Positions 1-8,714 of a DNA stretch of 64,000 nucleotides are shown in pieces (the first letter of the stretch is position 1; every line of letters begins with the position of its first letter). The notes beneath the pieces were generated by a model. It was not told the DNA's origin. It searched no databases and saw only the letters and a program-made list of their open reading frames with translations. Origin of the DNA: an uncultured Clostridia bacterium (GTDB taxonomy: Bacteria; Bacillota; Clostridia; TANB77; CAG-508); the NCBI GenBank assembly GCA_948468225.1, contig CAOKHH010000002.1:1-64000 (forward strand). Direction: 5' to 3'. The position numbers were made by a program, and so were the translations under genes.

Positions 1-45
1 TTTTTCAAACTTGGTTTGTGCTTTAGAAAGGAATAGTTGGAATAA

Positions 46-1191
46 ATGAAGGAATATTTTTATAAAAAAGAATACATATTATTATATTTAGAAAAATTTT
101 GCTATTCAATAGGAAATGGACTTATAGATATATTTGGAACAGTAATGTTATATAAAAATGGAATGCCAATTTTTATGATACTATTAGTATATGGGCTTAG
201 ATTTGGCTTAATGGGATTATGTTCTCCATTGTTTATAACTGTATCTAAAAAGTTTGGAATAGGAATATGTGCACTAATAGCAAATACACTAAGAATAATA
301 GGCTCTTACATGCTTTTAACATCAACACATAATAATATAATTCTGTTTATTTTAGTTATGGGATTGCCAGGTGCTCTTTCAAATCCAATGGAGGATGCAG
401 TATCTTGCAAATATATAGAAACAAAGCATAGAGGAAGATATAACAGTATAAGAAGTATAACAAAAATTATTGGAAGTGCTATTGCGAGCTTAATAGTTAC
501 ATACGGTGTTATTGCTGATAACAATAATTTAATATTTGGTATAGTAACATTGTTTTTCTTGTTGGATTTTATATTGACAGCAATGGTAAGCTATAAACCA
601 GAAGTAAAAAATAAAAATAACTTTAAAGCTATATTTAATTACATATTACATAATAAAAGTTCTTTAAAAACTATATATAGCTTACGAACATTTCATATTA
701 TAGAAAGACTATTCTTGCCATTATACATATATATTGCATTAGAAGATTTTAAGTTGTTTAGTGCAGTAATAATAGTATCTTTAATTATTCAAATTATTCC
801 AATAATTATAATAGGAAAAACAACAGATAGAGATATGAAGAAAACAAGTAATGTAGTTAGCATATTAAAAATAATAGTACTTTCTATATTCATATTTGCT
901 AAAAATAAAGTTGTTATATCTGTTGATAAAACTGTAAATGATAATTTAGAAAAAGCATATGATACTAATGTTCAGACTTTAATTCAAAACGTAACTAAAA
1001 ATGAAAATGAAGATAAGGCATTTCTTTCAACAATAGGACAAATGAGCTTATGCTTTACAGAAATTATTGTATTATTAGTATTTGCTTTGATTGCTAAAAT
1101 GGTTGATATAGAAGTGTTTAAAGTGTTATTTGTATGCTCAATTATAGCTACTATTTTAATCAATAGATGCTGTAGAAAGGTAAATGAGTAA
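46..1191 (+). CDS. MFS-like membrane permease
   Basis: This 381-residue, strongly hydrophobic protein has about ten to twelve predicted membrane segments and the organisation of a major-facilitator-type permease. A basic loop after the first membrane bundle (GRYNSIRSITKIIGS, about residue 129) resembles the MFS loop 2-3 or 4-5 motifs. A polar stretch of about 50 residues near residues 290-340 separates the last hydrophobic helices. The start is supported by AAAGGAA upstream. Its end overlaps the next permease gene by 8 bp, so the two are probably co-translated, perhaps as a pair or heterodimer. The substrate cannot be inferred. The family call rests on topology and is moderate. Confidence 0.55.
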   Translation: MKEYFYKKEYILLYLEKFCYSIGNGLIDIFGTVMLYKNGMPIFMILLVYGLRFGLMGLCSPLFITVSKKFGIGICALIANTLRIIGSYMLLTSTHNNIILFILVMGLPGALSNPMEDAVSCKYIETKHRGRYNSIRSITKIIGSAIASLIVTYGVIADNNNLIFGIVTLFFLLDFILTAMVSYKPEVKNKNNFKAIFNYILHNKSSLKTIYSLRTFHIIERLFLPLYIYIALEDFKLFSAVIIVSLIIQIIPIIIIGKTTDRDMKKTSNVVSILKIIVLSIFIFAKNKVVISVDKTVNDNLEKAYDTNVQTLIQNVTKNENEDKAFLSTIGQMSLCFTEIIVLLVFALIAKMVDIEVFKVLFVCSIIATILINRCCRKVNE

Positions 1192-2428
1192 TATGGAAAA
1201 ATCTAAGCAAAATGAATATTTAAAGAGCTTTTATAAAATTTATCCAATATTTTATGGATTATCTGGTGACTTGCTTTTTTATGTTGCAATAGATACACTG
1301 TTTTACACTGTTGTGAAAGGATTTTCACCAGATCAATTGGCATTATTAACAACAGTATCGTCATTGTTTTGCATATTGCTAAAAATACCAATTACTAAAA
1401 TTATAGAAAAAATTGGTAATACCAAATCTGTTAGAACAGGAACATTTGGATTGATAATAACAAGTATAATAATAACATTTTCAGAAAGTTATCTAATGAT
1501 TATGATAGCTAGAATAATATGTTTAATATCATTTGTACTAAAAAACATGGATAATGTAATGCTAAAGAACAATTTAGCAATTCAAAATAAAGAAAAAGAT
1601 TATGCAACAATTACAAATAGAGGATCAACAGTGTATGCAATAATAACAATGGTAATTGCATTTGTGGCAGGCTATCTGTTTAATGTAAATCATTATCTAC
1701 CAATGTATTTGTGTATAGCATTTTGCATAATATCTTTTATTATTTCATTATATTTAAAAGATATATCAACAAACAATATAGATAATTTAACTGAAAAAAA
1801 TACAAAACAAAAGGTGAAAATTTCTAAAATTGTTTTTATAGTACTACTTTTTTTCGGAATTTTTTATGGACTAATAGAAGTAGGTCAACCAAATGGAAAA
1901 TTATTGGTACAGTATGAATTAAATAGGTTTTATGACATATCTTTAACTTCTACATATTTTGGAATAATAATTTCAATATCTCGTGTGGCTAGAGTTATAG
2001 GAAACATTTCTTTTGGAAAGGTATATGCTAAATTTAAGGATAAAGTTAGTATAATTTTTTGTACACTAATCACTATGTCATTTATATTTTTAGGCGTAGG
2101 ATACTTCTTCAATTATAATGCTTCTATTAAATTTACAATAATGGCAATAGGATTTTGTATAATACTGGCAATAAGAGATCCATTTAAGATATATATATAC
2201 GATTTATCGTTAAGAGTATCAAATGAAAAGGAACGTCAGTCAGTAACAATATACTTGGAGTTTGCAAGAAGGATTGGTGCTACAATAGTTAGCTTAATGG
2301 CAACACTAATTCTTACAAAGGTTACTCTTATCTATGTTATAGTTTGCTTATTAGTGTTGGCTGTGATAGAATTAGTGCTAGCAATAAAAATATATATAGT
2401 GTTAAAAAAGGAAGGTGTTTGTGTATGA
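1184..2428 (+). CDS. MFS-like membrane permease, second of a tandem pair
   Basis: The product is a 414-residue polytopic membrane protein with about twelve hydrophobic segments. It has the length and two-bundle layout of an MFS transporter, with a charged central loop near residues 190-210 (LTEKNTKQKVKISK). It starts inside the end of the preceding permease gene and its stop overlaps the dxr start codon in an ATGA arrangement, so the three genes form one operon. The association with dxr does not define a substrate. A second in-frame ATG three codons downstream is a possible alternative start, but the first lies closer to AGAAAGG. Confidence 0.55.
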   Translation: MSNMEKSKQNEYLKSFYKIYPIFYGLSGDLLFYVAIDTLFYTVVKGFSPDQLALLTTVSSLFCILLKIPITKIIEKIGNTKSVRTGTFGLIITSIIITFSESYLMIMIARIICLISFVLKNMDNVMLKNNLAIQNKEKDYATITNRGSTVYAIITMVIAFVAGYLFNVNHYLPMYLCIAFCIISFIISLYLKDISTNNIDNLTEKNTKQKVKISKIVFIVLLFFGIFYGLIEVGQPNGKLLVQYELNRFYDISLTSTYFGIIISISRVARVIGNISFGKVYAKFKDKVSIIFCTLITMSFIFLGVGYFFNYNASIKFTIMAIGFCIILAIRDPFKIYIYDLSLRVSNEKERQSVTIYLEFARRIGATIVSLMATLILTKVTLIYVIVCLLVLAVIELVLAIKIYIVLKKEGVCV

Positions 2429-3561
2429 AAAAAGTAGCAATATTTGGTTCAACTGGGTCAATTGGAGACAGTACATTAAATGTTATAAGAGAAAATCCCA
2501 ATTTATTTAAGGCTGTAACTTTAGTTGCAGGAAGAAATGTACAAAAACTAATAAAACAAATTGAAGAATTTAAACCTAAAAATATTTATATAATTGCAAA
2601 AGAGGATGCAGAAAAAATAAGTTCAATATATAAAGATATAAATGTATATTATGGGGATGAAGGAATGGAAGAAATATCTAATTTAGTAGATTTTGATATT
2701 TCTGTTTCTGCATTAGTTGGAATAGCAGGACTAAAACCAACTTATAATATGATAAAAAACGGAAAAACAGTAGCATTAGCCAATAAAGAAGTATTGGTTG
2801 CAGGTGGAGAACTAATTATAAAAACTGCAAAAGAAAATAATGCAACATTACTTACAGTAGATAGTGAGCATAGTGCTATTATGCAATGTTTAAGAGGAGA
2901 GGAAACAAATCCAATAGATAAAATACTATTAACAGCATCAGGAGGACCTTTCTTTGATAAAGAAATAACAGATAAAATAACAGTAGAAGATGCACTAAAC
3001 CATCCAACTTGGAATATGGGAGCAAAGGTTACAATAGATTCTTCAACAATGATGAATAAAGGATTTGAAATAATAGAAGCAAAATGGCTATTTGATGTAG
3101 ATCCAAGTCAGATAGAAGTTGTAGTGCATAGAAAAAGTATAGTACACTCAATGGTACAATACAAAGATGGAACAATAATGGCAAGTTTAGGACCAACAGC
3201 AATGCAAATTCCAATAGCGTATGCTCTAAATTATCCTACAAGATTGGAAAACCAAATAAATAAATTAAATTTATTTGATATACGTGATTTAACCTTTGAA
3301 AAGCCAGATTTAAACAAATTCAAATGTTTAAGACTAGCATATGAGGCTATACAAAAAGGACATAGTTTTCAAGTAATTTTAAATGCTGCAAACGAAGTTT
3401 TAGTTGACGCGTTTTTAAATAGAAAAATTAAATATACAGATATTCCAAATGGAATAGAAAAAGTAATGAATATGTATGAGAAAAGAGAATTGAATTCAGT
3501 AGAAGATATACTTGCATTTGACGAAGAAGTAAAGGCAAAAACAAGAGAAATGATTGCGTAG
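2425..3561 (+). CDS. dxr: 1-deoxy-D-xylulose 5-phosphate reductoisomerase
   Basis: This enzyme converts DXP to 2-C-methyl-D-erythritol 4-phosphate with NADPH, the second step of the MEP isoprenoid pathway. The 378-residue length is normal. Visible motifs are the Rossmann loop GSTGSIGDS (residues 8-16), ANKE (119-122), the metal and substrate motif DSEHS (146-150), ASGGPFF, and HPTWNMGAKVTIDSS followed by MNKGFE. The start is the ATG that overlaps the preceding stop and is preceded by GGAAGGTG; an upstream in-frame start would add 27 unrelated residues. It is the last gene of an operon with two permeases. Usual neighbours such as cdsA, rseP or ispG are absent here. Confidence 0.96.
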   Translation: MKKVAIFGSTGSIGDSTLNVIRENPNLFKAVTLVAGRNVQKLIKQIEEFKPKNIYIIAKEDAEKISSIYKDINVYYGDEGMEEISNLVDFDISVSALVGIAGLKPTYNMIKNGKTVALANKEVLVAGGELIIKTAKENNATLLTVDSEHSAIMQCLRGEETNPIDKILLTASGGPFFDKEITDKITVEDALNHPTWNMGAKVTIDSSTMMNKGFEIIEAKWLFDVDPSQIEVVVHRKSIVHSMVQYKDGTIMASLGPTAMQIPIAYALNYPTRLENQINKLNLFDIRDLTFEKPDLNKFKCLRLAYEAIQKGHSFQVILNAANEVLVDAFLNRKIKYTDIPNGIEKVMNMYEKRELNSVEDILAFDEEVKAKTREMIA

Positions 3562-3566
3562 AAAAG

Positions 3567-3595
3567 TAGACATAATTACCATAATATGGTATAAT
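3567..3595 (+). promoter_or_regulatory. Putative sigma-A promoter of the LRR gene
   Basis: TAGACA (3567-3572) and TATAAT (3590-3595) are separated by 17 bp, immediately downstream of dxr. This gives the small LRR gene its own promoter and a leader of roughly 105 nt. Confidence 0.55.
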
Positions 3596-3709
3596 AAATA
3601 TGTTAACCTTTTTTAAAATTGCATTTTTTCTAATAAATAATGACAGGGATAGGTTTAATGTTTAATGGTCGTGCAGGCAAAATAAATTTAATACATTAGG
3701 AGGGAAACG

Positions 3710-4123
3710 ATGAATAACATTGTTATTACATGCATATTTACTCGTGGGCATAGCCGTTGGTATACAAAAGCCTTAGAACAACCTAAGACTATGAAAATGA
3801 TATCAGACGGCAAATTTGTAGGGCGCCCAGATTTAATTTCGGTAGAGATACCCAGAGGAATAAAGGCAATTGGATTGAATGCGTTTGCTAGATGCAGTCA
3901 GTTAGAAAAAGTAATTTTGCATAGTGGAATAAAAGCAATTCATGCTGGTGCCTTTGAAGACTGCGTAAGTCTGGAAAAAATAACTATACCAAAAACGGTG
4001 CTGAATATAGGGTGTGAGGCTTTTAAAGGGTGCAGTAAACTGAGAGTGGTTAAAATGCTCTCTCGAGACACTAAGATTCATAAAGGTGCTTTTGACGATG
4101 GCGTAGAAATCCTGTACATGTAA
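3710..4123 (+). CDS. Small BspA-type leucine-rich-repeat protein
   Basis: A 137-residue protein with three consecutive LRR_5 (BspA-like) repeats, for example LISVEIPRGIKAIGLNAF and LEKVILHSGIKAIHAGAF, between about residues 43 and 125. No signal peptide or membrane segment is visible, so it may be cytoplasmic, unlike many BspA proteins. AGGAGGGAAACG precedes the start. Codon use differs from neighbours (CGT, GGC, GCG and CCC are frequent). It is a single-gene unit with its own promoter and a strong terminator, a layout shared with the genes at 19823 and 27577. Function unknown; LRRs suggest protein binding. Confidence 0.75.
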   Translation: MNNIVITCIFTRGHSRWYTKALEQPKTMKMISDGKFVGRPDLISVEIPRGIKAIGLNAFARCSQLEKVILHSGIKAIHAGAFEDCVSLEKITIPKTVLNIGCEAFKGCSKLRVVKMLSRDTKIHKGAFDDGVEILYM

Positions 4124-4141
4124 TGGCAAAAAATGCAATTT

Positions 4142-4170
4142 AGGCGTAGGAGTAATTCCTACGCCTTTTC
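4142..4170 (+). terminator. Rho-independent terminator of the LRR gene
   Basis: GGCGTAGGA and TCCTACGCC form a perfect 9-bp stem around a short loop, followed by TTTTCTT. It lies 19 bp after the LRR gene stop. Confidence 0.9.
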
Positions 4171-4182
4171 TTAGATAATGTA

Positions 4183-4617
4183 TTATAAATATTTCTTTAG
4201 TGTTTCTACACTATCTTCTTGCATAACAACAAAATCATTTAAAATATTTTTTACATCAGTTTCAATATTATTATTTTGATTAAGTAAACGCCTTCCTTCA
4301 ATAATTCCCATATTTGTTCCTTGCATTAGCAATTCAGATAATTTAGATGTAGTGCTATCTGTCATAGTTTTCATTTGTATTCCATACCAGGTCATCATTT
4401 TATTCATAGCATTTGTTTCATGAGGTTCTTTAGAACTGTAATTTGAATATAAATTATTTACTCTATTAGAGATATCTTTATATTTGTTGTATTCAGTATC
4501 TAGAACTTGCTTAAATTGATTGTCTTGAACTTTGTCTGAAACATATGAAATAGCATCCATTCCCATTGTTGCACCTTTGTTAACTTCATCTAAAATATTT
4601 AAGTTTTGATTTTCCAT
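4183..4617 (-). CDS. Uncharacterised all-helical protein
   Basis: I do not recognise this 144-residue acidic protein. It appears entirely alpha-helical, without signal peptide or membrane segment, and its pattern of four long amphipathic helices recalls DUF2383/ferritin-like bundles, although no clear metal-binding ExxH motif is visible. A strong AGGTAAG-type ribosome site precedes the ATG. It is divergent from the gene at 4778 across a 160-bp gap. Coding character is good, but function cannot be stated. Confidence 0.7.
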   Translation of the reverse strand: MENQNLNILDEVNKGATMGMDAISYVSDKVQDNQFKQVLDTEYNKYKDISNRVNNLYSNYSSKEPHETNAMNKMMTWYGIQMKTMTDSTTSKLSELLMQGTNMGIIEGRRLLNQNNNIETDVKNILNDFVVMQEDSVETLKKYL

Positions 4618-4777
4618 AACTTACCTCCAATTTAAAATATAAAATTAGTATGTACTATAGATGAGAAATTATTAGTAAATTTAAGAGATTTTATATTTAC
4701 ATAATTGTAAAAAAGTGGTAAAATATAGTAGTAAAACAAACTTATAGCTTTTACAAAAAAGGAGTAAAAAATATATA

Positions 4778-6427
4778 ATGAAAAATAAACTAATGCAACC
4801 TAAAGAAGTTGCAGAATCTGCAGAAAGACAACTAATAAATTTAACAAAAGCTCAAAATAATAAAATGCAGGAAATGTTAACACAAAGAGAATATATAGTT
4901 TCACTAGAAAGAGTAATAGAGGCTTTGATTTATGCTGCAGGAACAGCGTATCAAACTGTATTTCCGGGAGCGAACGGATTTATTGAAGGAAGAATTAAGA
5001 GTCTAGATAGTGTTACGACTAAAACAAAAAATGAATTTACTGAAATATTAAATAAAATAGAAGAAAATCCTAATATAAACCAGCAACTTATATTAGATGA
5101 AATATCTAATATAAGTTTTAAAGATTTAATTGCATTTAGTGTAATAACAACCAACCCACCTAAAAAATTTAGAACTGGTAGTGATGAACTAAATGAAAGA
5201 TTAAATGACTTAGCAAAAGGGCTAGAAACAACAATGATAAGATTAAATGAACACAAAGAATTTATAGAAACAAATGAGCAAAAAATCTTAGATTATAGTA
5301 ATCAAATCAATACATTGAGAGATGAGACTAGTGATTTAGGTGAAAGATTAAAATCGCTAATGGAGGATATGATAAGTTCGGCAAAAGAAAATGTAGAATA
5401 TGGTAAGAAAAATCTATTAAGAACTAGTAATATATATACAAAAAACTTAAGGGATTTACAATATGAAATTAGTGCATATTTTGTATCAAACTTAGCAAAA
5501 TTTTCAAGTTTTAAATTTTGGGGAACACAAGAAATTGGTAGTCCAAAAACGATGAAGAAACCTGGTTTTAGAGCTACAAATACAGGGTATAATGTAAAAT
5601 TTTCTAATGAAGAAAATGCTTATGAAATTAAATTTGAAGCTCAAGGAAAGGGAGGACTAGATTACCAAGATGCAGAGTTTTCATATGTTGGTGCTAGTTA
5701 TCATGAAGATCAAAAAACTAAAGATGGTTTAATTTCTAAAAAAACAGAAATGCCAGACTTTACAATAATAGGTGATGAAATTACTAAAAGAATAGAAAAA
5801 GAAGTAAGAAGAGAATATCAAGATATAAATTCGATAGAAGATTTAAAAGAAAAAGGATTGTCTGATGAATATGATGAGTTCAAAAGATATGAAAATCAAA
5901 TAAGAGCAGAATATCAAGCAAAATTTGGTGATAATTTATTAACAAAAGGGAAAGTAAAGACTAAAATTAAAGAGGAGTTTAATGCATTAAAAGAAAATTT
6001 AATACAGAGAAAAATAGAAGAAAAAATTGATGAACAAATAGATATATTTGCAGATAGTGAGTTTATAAAAGAAAAAATACAAAGAAAAGAAGAATTATCT
6101 AATGTATATGAACAAGAATTAAAAAAATTAGAAAGTAGTAGTATGAGCGAAAAAGAAAGAGAACGCGAGGCTTGCAAAAGAGTTATGTATTATGCAAAAG
6201 AAAAGGAAATAGAAGAATATGCTAAAGGTGCTGTTCCAATGTTTTTTAGGGCAAATCTACAGCCTAACGAAGAGGTAATGGTATATTGGTTTACAACAGG
6301 GGAATCTATATATAGATATTTTTACAATAAGTTAAACGGATTAAAAGATGAAAATGGAAAATATAAGTATGAACCACAAGAGCAACAAAAGAAGGCATTA
6401 TTAAAATTAACAGGACTTTTTGAATAA
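4778..6427 (+). CDS. Large cytoplasmic protein, possible RelA/SpoT-like domain
   Basis: A 549-residue hydrophilic protein with no membrane segment. The first 200 residues include IEGRIKSLDSVTTKTKNEF followed by FKDLIAFSVITTNPP, which resembles the RelA/SpoT-type nucleotidyltransferase pattern (RxKS-xxS-xxK, then the strand with DxxxxRI). Further on, YEIKFEA and AEFSYVGASYHED could match the EIQIRT...AE..H part. The catalytic residues are not clearly retained, so this is only a structural suspicion. Residues 155-215 and 340-480 are predicted coiled coil, very rich in Glu and Lys. GGAG precedes the start. It has no operon partner. The gene is real; the function is unknown. Confidence 0.6.
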   Translation: MKNKLMQPKEVAESAERQLINLTKAQNNKMQEMLTQREYIVSLERVIEALIYAAGTAYQTVFPGANGFIEGRIKSLDSVTTKTKNEFTEILNKIEENPNINQQLILDEISNISFKDLIAFSVITTNPPKKFRTGSDELNERLNDLAKGLETTMIRLNEHKEFIETNEQKILDYSNQINTLRDETSDLGERLKSLMEDMISSAKENVEYGKKNLLRTSNIYTKNLRDLQYEISAYFVSNLAKFSSFKFWGTQEIGSPKTMKKPGFRATNTGYNVKFSNEENAYEIKFEAQGKGGLDYQDAEFSYVGASYHEDQKTKDGLISKKTEMPDFTIIGDEITKRIEKEVRREYQDINSIEDLKEKGLSDEYDEFKRYENQIRAEYQAKFGDNLLTKGKVKTKIKEEFNALKENLIQRKIEEKIDEQIDIFADSEFIKEKIQRKEELSNVYEQELKKLESSSMSEKEREREACKRVMYYAKEKEIEEYAKGAVPMFFRANLQPNEEVMVYWFTTGESIYRYFYNKLNGLKDENGKYKYEPQEQQKKALLKLTGLFE

Positions 6428-6492
6428 GATGCATCAAGTTTTTATACATATCGTAAGGAAAATGATACTTTTGGTGGATTAGACAGATAGTA

Positions 6493-6521
6493 TTGACAAA
6501 TTATAAAAAAAGTCGTATTAT
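6493..6521 (+). promoter_or_regulatory. Promoter of the folT operon
   Basis: A consensus TTGACA is separated by exactly 17 bp from TATTAT. Transcription would begin a few bases before the P1 stem of the THF riboswitch. Confidence 0.75.
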
Positions 6522-6528
6522 GTAAAAA

Positions 6529-6633
6529 ATAGAGTAGAAAACAATAGTTAAGAACTACTAAACGGGAAGTTGTTAGTAGGAGAAGAAATATAGCACATAT
6601 TTTGCTGATTGTTTTCGCATTCCGCTATTATTA
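6529..6633 (+). promoter_or_regulatory. Tetrahydrofolate (THF) riboswitch
   Basis: The leader shows the conserved THF-aptamer elements in order: AGAGTAG near the 5' end, GTTAAG, GGGA in the internal arm, then CTGATTG and GCATTCCGCT at the 3' end, enclosed by a short P1 (AATAG with CTATT). THF riboswitches control folate synthesis and uptake genes in Firmicutes, commonly folT. Here the next gene is folT and folC lies in the same cluster. The identification is from motif memory and context, not from a covariance model. Confidence 0.78.
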
Positions 6634-6662
6634 ACAAGAAAGATAATAAGAAATTTAATAAA

Positions 6663-6708
6663 CTTCTTTCTTTAAGAGTGGAAATCTATTTAAAGAAGGA
6701 GGTTTTTT
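6663..6708 (+). terminator. Riboswitch expression platform: terminator that also hides the folT ribosome site
   Basis: Bases 6663-6675 pair with 6690-6702 in a 13-bp stem that includes two G-U pairs, followed by TTTTTT. The 3' strand of the stem contains the GAAGGAGG ribosome-binding site of folT. The hairpin could therefore both terminate transcription and block initiation when THF is bound. The preceding AT-rich stretch could form an antiterminator. Confidence 0.65.
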
Positions 6709-6711
6709 ATT

Positions 6712-7238
6712 ATGTCAAAATTAAAAAAAATTGTTTTATCTGCAATGTTTCTTGCTTTACTAATTGTACTTTCAAGATTTTTATCAGTAAAAACACCGTT
6801 ATTGGTTATTAGTTTTAGCTTTATACCAATTATTGTTTCTGCTAATATTTTGCGGACCTAAATATAGCACAATAATTGCATTACTTGGAGATTTAATAGG
6901 AGCTTTATTATTTCCATTTGGTTCATATTTTCCAGGTTATACATTAAGTCAAGCTATTGCCCGGACTAATATATGGATTATTTTTATATGAAGATGAAAA
7001 TAGAAAAATAACTGATGGAAAATTTTTAATTAGATTGATATTAAGTAGTGTATTAGTATTAGTAGGGGTAGGAATATTTTTAACAGGTCTATGGGTACAT
7101 ATAACAGCTGGAAAAGCATATATAGCTGTGCTTTCTGCTAGAGTTATTGCACAATTAGTAATGATACCAATACAAGTAATAGTAATATTTGCTTTAAGAA
7201 AATTATTAAAGCCAGCAACTGAAAAATATTTGTATTAA
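6712..7238 (+). CDS. folT: ECF transporter folate-binding S component FolT (two CGG +1 sites)
   Basis: FolT is the substrate-binding membrane subunit of an energy-coupling factor transporter for folates. Read with +1 shifts at two CGG codons, the product is 174 residues, normal for the family, with six membrane segments. Family hallmarks include GDLIGALLFP and YFPGYTLSQAIAGLIYGLFL. The frames are 6712-6852, 6854-6961 and 6963-7238; the restored glycines are residues 48 and 84. Unshifted reading stops two codons after the first CGG. A THF riboswitch precedes it and ecfA, ecfT and folC follow, which supports folate as substrate. The alternative is a pseudogene or sequencing error; see findings. 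Confidence 0.85.
6853..6856 (+). other. CGG-A +1 decoding site 1 in folT
   Basis: In-frame TTG-CGG-ACC-TAA would end translation at once. Reading TTG-C-GGA-CCT-AAA gives Leu-Gly-Pro-Lys and continues the FolT protein. Confidence 0.85.
6962..6965 (+). other. CGG-A +1 decoding site 2 in folT
   Basis: GCC-CGG-ACT becomes GCC-C-GGA-CTA, restoring the conserved AIAGLIYGLF segment of FolT. Confidence 0.85.
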
Positions 7239-7253
7239 AGAAGGTACGCTTAA

Positions 7254-8069
7254 ATGATAGAAATAAATAATGTTAGTTATAAATATAAAAGTGGGAATGA
7301 AGTTTTAAAAGATATAAGTATTACAATAAATGATGGAGAATTCGTTGCTATAGTAGGAAAAAATGGTTCTGGAAAGTCTACACTTGCAAAGTTAATTTCA
7401 GGACTAGAAAAGCCAACAAAAGGTGATATTATTGTGAATGGAATCAATACAAAATCTAAGAAAGAAACAATAGAACTTAGAAAAAATGTTGGAGTAGTGT
7501 TTCAAAATCCCGAAAATCAAATTTTATTTAATAAAGTATATGATGATATCGAATTTGGAATGAAGAATTTATCTATAAATTCAAGTGATACTGAAAATAT
7601 TATAAAAACTGCTTTAGAAAAAGTAGGTATGCAAGATTATATAAAAAAAGAAACATTTGAATTATCTTTAGGGCAGAAGCAAAGAATAGCAATAGCTTCT
7701 GTACTTGCATTAAATACAAAAATAATAGTTTTAGATGAACCTACAACAATGCTAGATCCAGAGGGAAAAAAGGCAATATATGATATTTTAGAGAATTTAA
7801 AACATCAAGGGTATACAATTATATATATTACAAATGTGATTGATGAGATACTTTTGGCTGATAGAGTTATTGTAATAAAGAACAAACAAATACAAAAAGA
7901 TTTTTATAAACAAGAAATATTAAACAATATTGATGTACTAAAGAAATTAGACATTGGCTTACCAGTAATATTACAAATATCAGAAAAATTGAAAGAAAAG
8001 GGAATGAATTTGAATTTAAAAGAATTCACAGTAAATGAAGTAGTAGATAATATACTAAAAATGTTGTAG
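7254..8069 (+). CDS. ecfA: ECF transporter ATPase subunit EcfA
   Basis: This 271-residue ABC ATPase powers the ECF folate transporter. Visible motifs are Walker A GKNGSGKST (about residues 36-44), Q-loop FQNPENQ, signature LSLGQKQR (about 139) and Walker B IIVLDEPT (about 158). The switch position that is normally His (ITH) is Asn here (YITNVIDEI), which is unusual. Only one EcfA gene is present, whereas EcfA1/EcfA2 pairs are usual; it may act as a homodimer or the partner is elsewhere. It lies 15 bp after folT and precedes ecfT. Confidence 0.9.
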   Translation: MIEINNVSYKYKSGNEVLKDISITINDGEFVAIVGKNGSGKSTLAKLISGLEKPTKGDIIVNGINTKSKKETIELRKNVGVVFQNPENQILFNKVYDDIEFGMKNLSINSSDTENIIKTALEKVGMQDYIKKETFELSLGQKQRIAIASVLALNTKIIVLDEPTTMLDPEGKKAIYDILENLKHQGYTIIYITNVIDEILLADRVIVIKNKQIQKDFYKQEILNNIDVLKKLDIGLPVILQISEKLKEKGMNLNLKEFTVNEVVDNILKML

Positions 8070-8122
8070 TGGCAGATGCCTCTGTCTGCCCGTTCTACAA
8101 AGGAATTGCCACACAGATAGGA
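8066..8122. repeat. Intergenic palindrome between ecfA and ecfT
   Basis: The arms GTGGCA...TGCCAC and GCAGATGC/GTCTGCC can fold on themselves. It resembles the family of small GTAGGG-type intergenic palindromes found elsewhere in the window but is more degenerate. Confidence 0.45.
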
Positions 8123-8130
8123 GAACCAAA

Positions 8131-8709
8131 ATGAAATCAACAATAAAATTACTAATATTATTAACATACACGATTGCTGTATTTTTTGTAAAAAATTATC
8201 TAGTTTTATCAATAATTGCAATATTGAATATAATACTAATGATATTATTTAAAGTACCTAAATTAAAGGCGTTAAAGAACATATATTATTTAAGTTTTTT
8301 TATAGTATTTACAGCACTAATAAATTTCCTTGTAGATAATATAAATTCAGCTTTACTAATAGCTGTACGACTTATATTGGTATGCAATTTCACATATACA
8401 TTTAAAACTATTTTTTCTCCAATGGAATTAGCGAAGGCAATAGAATACTTATGCTTTCCATTGAAAGTTTTTGGAATAAATCCTAAAGACATAAGTTTAA
8501 TTATAAATATAGCATTAACCTTTATACCAATACTATCAAATGAGTTTATACAAATTAAGTATGCGCTAAAATCAAGAGGCGTAGCAATGTCAGGAATAAA
8601 CAAAGTAAAATCTATAAAATACATGATGAAACCTTTGCTATATGGTATACTAAGAAGAACAAATGAATTAGAATATACCTTAAGAGTAAAAGGTTACACA
8701 GAAAATTAA
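8131..8709 (+). CDS. ecfT: ECF transporter transmembrane coupling subunit EcfT
   Basis: EcfT is the scaffold membrane subunit connecting the ATPases to the S component. This 192-residue copy has about four membrane helices and the two coupling-helix signatures, LKSRGVAMSG and YTLRVKGYTEN (the latter at the C terminus). It is shorter than the usual 250-265 residues. AGATAGGAGAACC precedes the ATG. It is separated from ecfA by a palindromic element and lies in the folT-ecfA-ecfT-folC cluster, which suggests a dedicated folate transporter. Confidence 0.82.
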   Translation: MKSTIKLLILLTYTIAVFFVKNYLVLSIIAILNIILMILFKVPKLKALKNIYYLSFFIVFTALINFLVDNINSALLIAVRLILVCNFTYTFKTIFSPMELAKAIEYLCFPLKVFGINPKDISLIINIALTFIPILSNEFIQIKYALKSRGVAMSGINKVKSIKYMMKPLLYGILRRTNELEYTLRVKGYTEN

Positions 8710-8714
8710 AAAAT

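Noticed and set aside
1855..1862. TTCGGA in the second MFS gene as a further +1 site
   Set aside because: Here the C belongs to the preceding in-frame codon (TTC-GGA), and the frame continues normally. The same applies to AAC-GGA, AGC-GGA, GGC-GGA and similar hits elsewhere.
4142..4170. Hairpin after the LRR gene as a repeat of the GTAGGG family
   Set aside because: It has no GTAGGG head, is followed by a T-run and is a simple terminator.
6712..7238. folT as a decayed gene owing to random frameshifts
   Set aside because: Both breaks are the same CGG-A type, all hydrophobic segments and motifs are intact, and the gene has a consensus promoter and riboswitch. Sequencing error remains possible and is noted.
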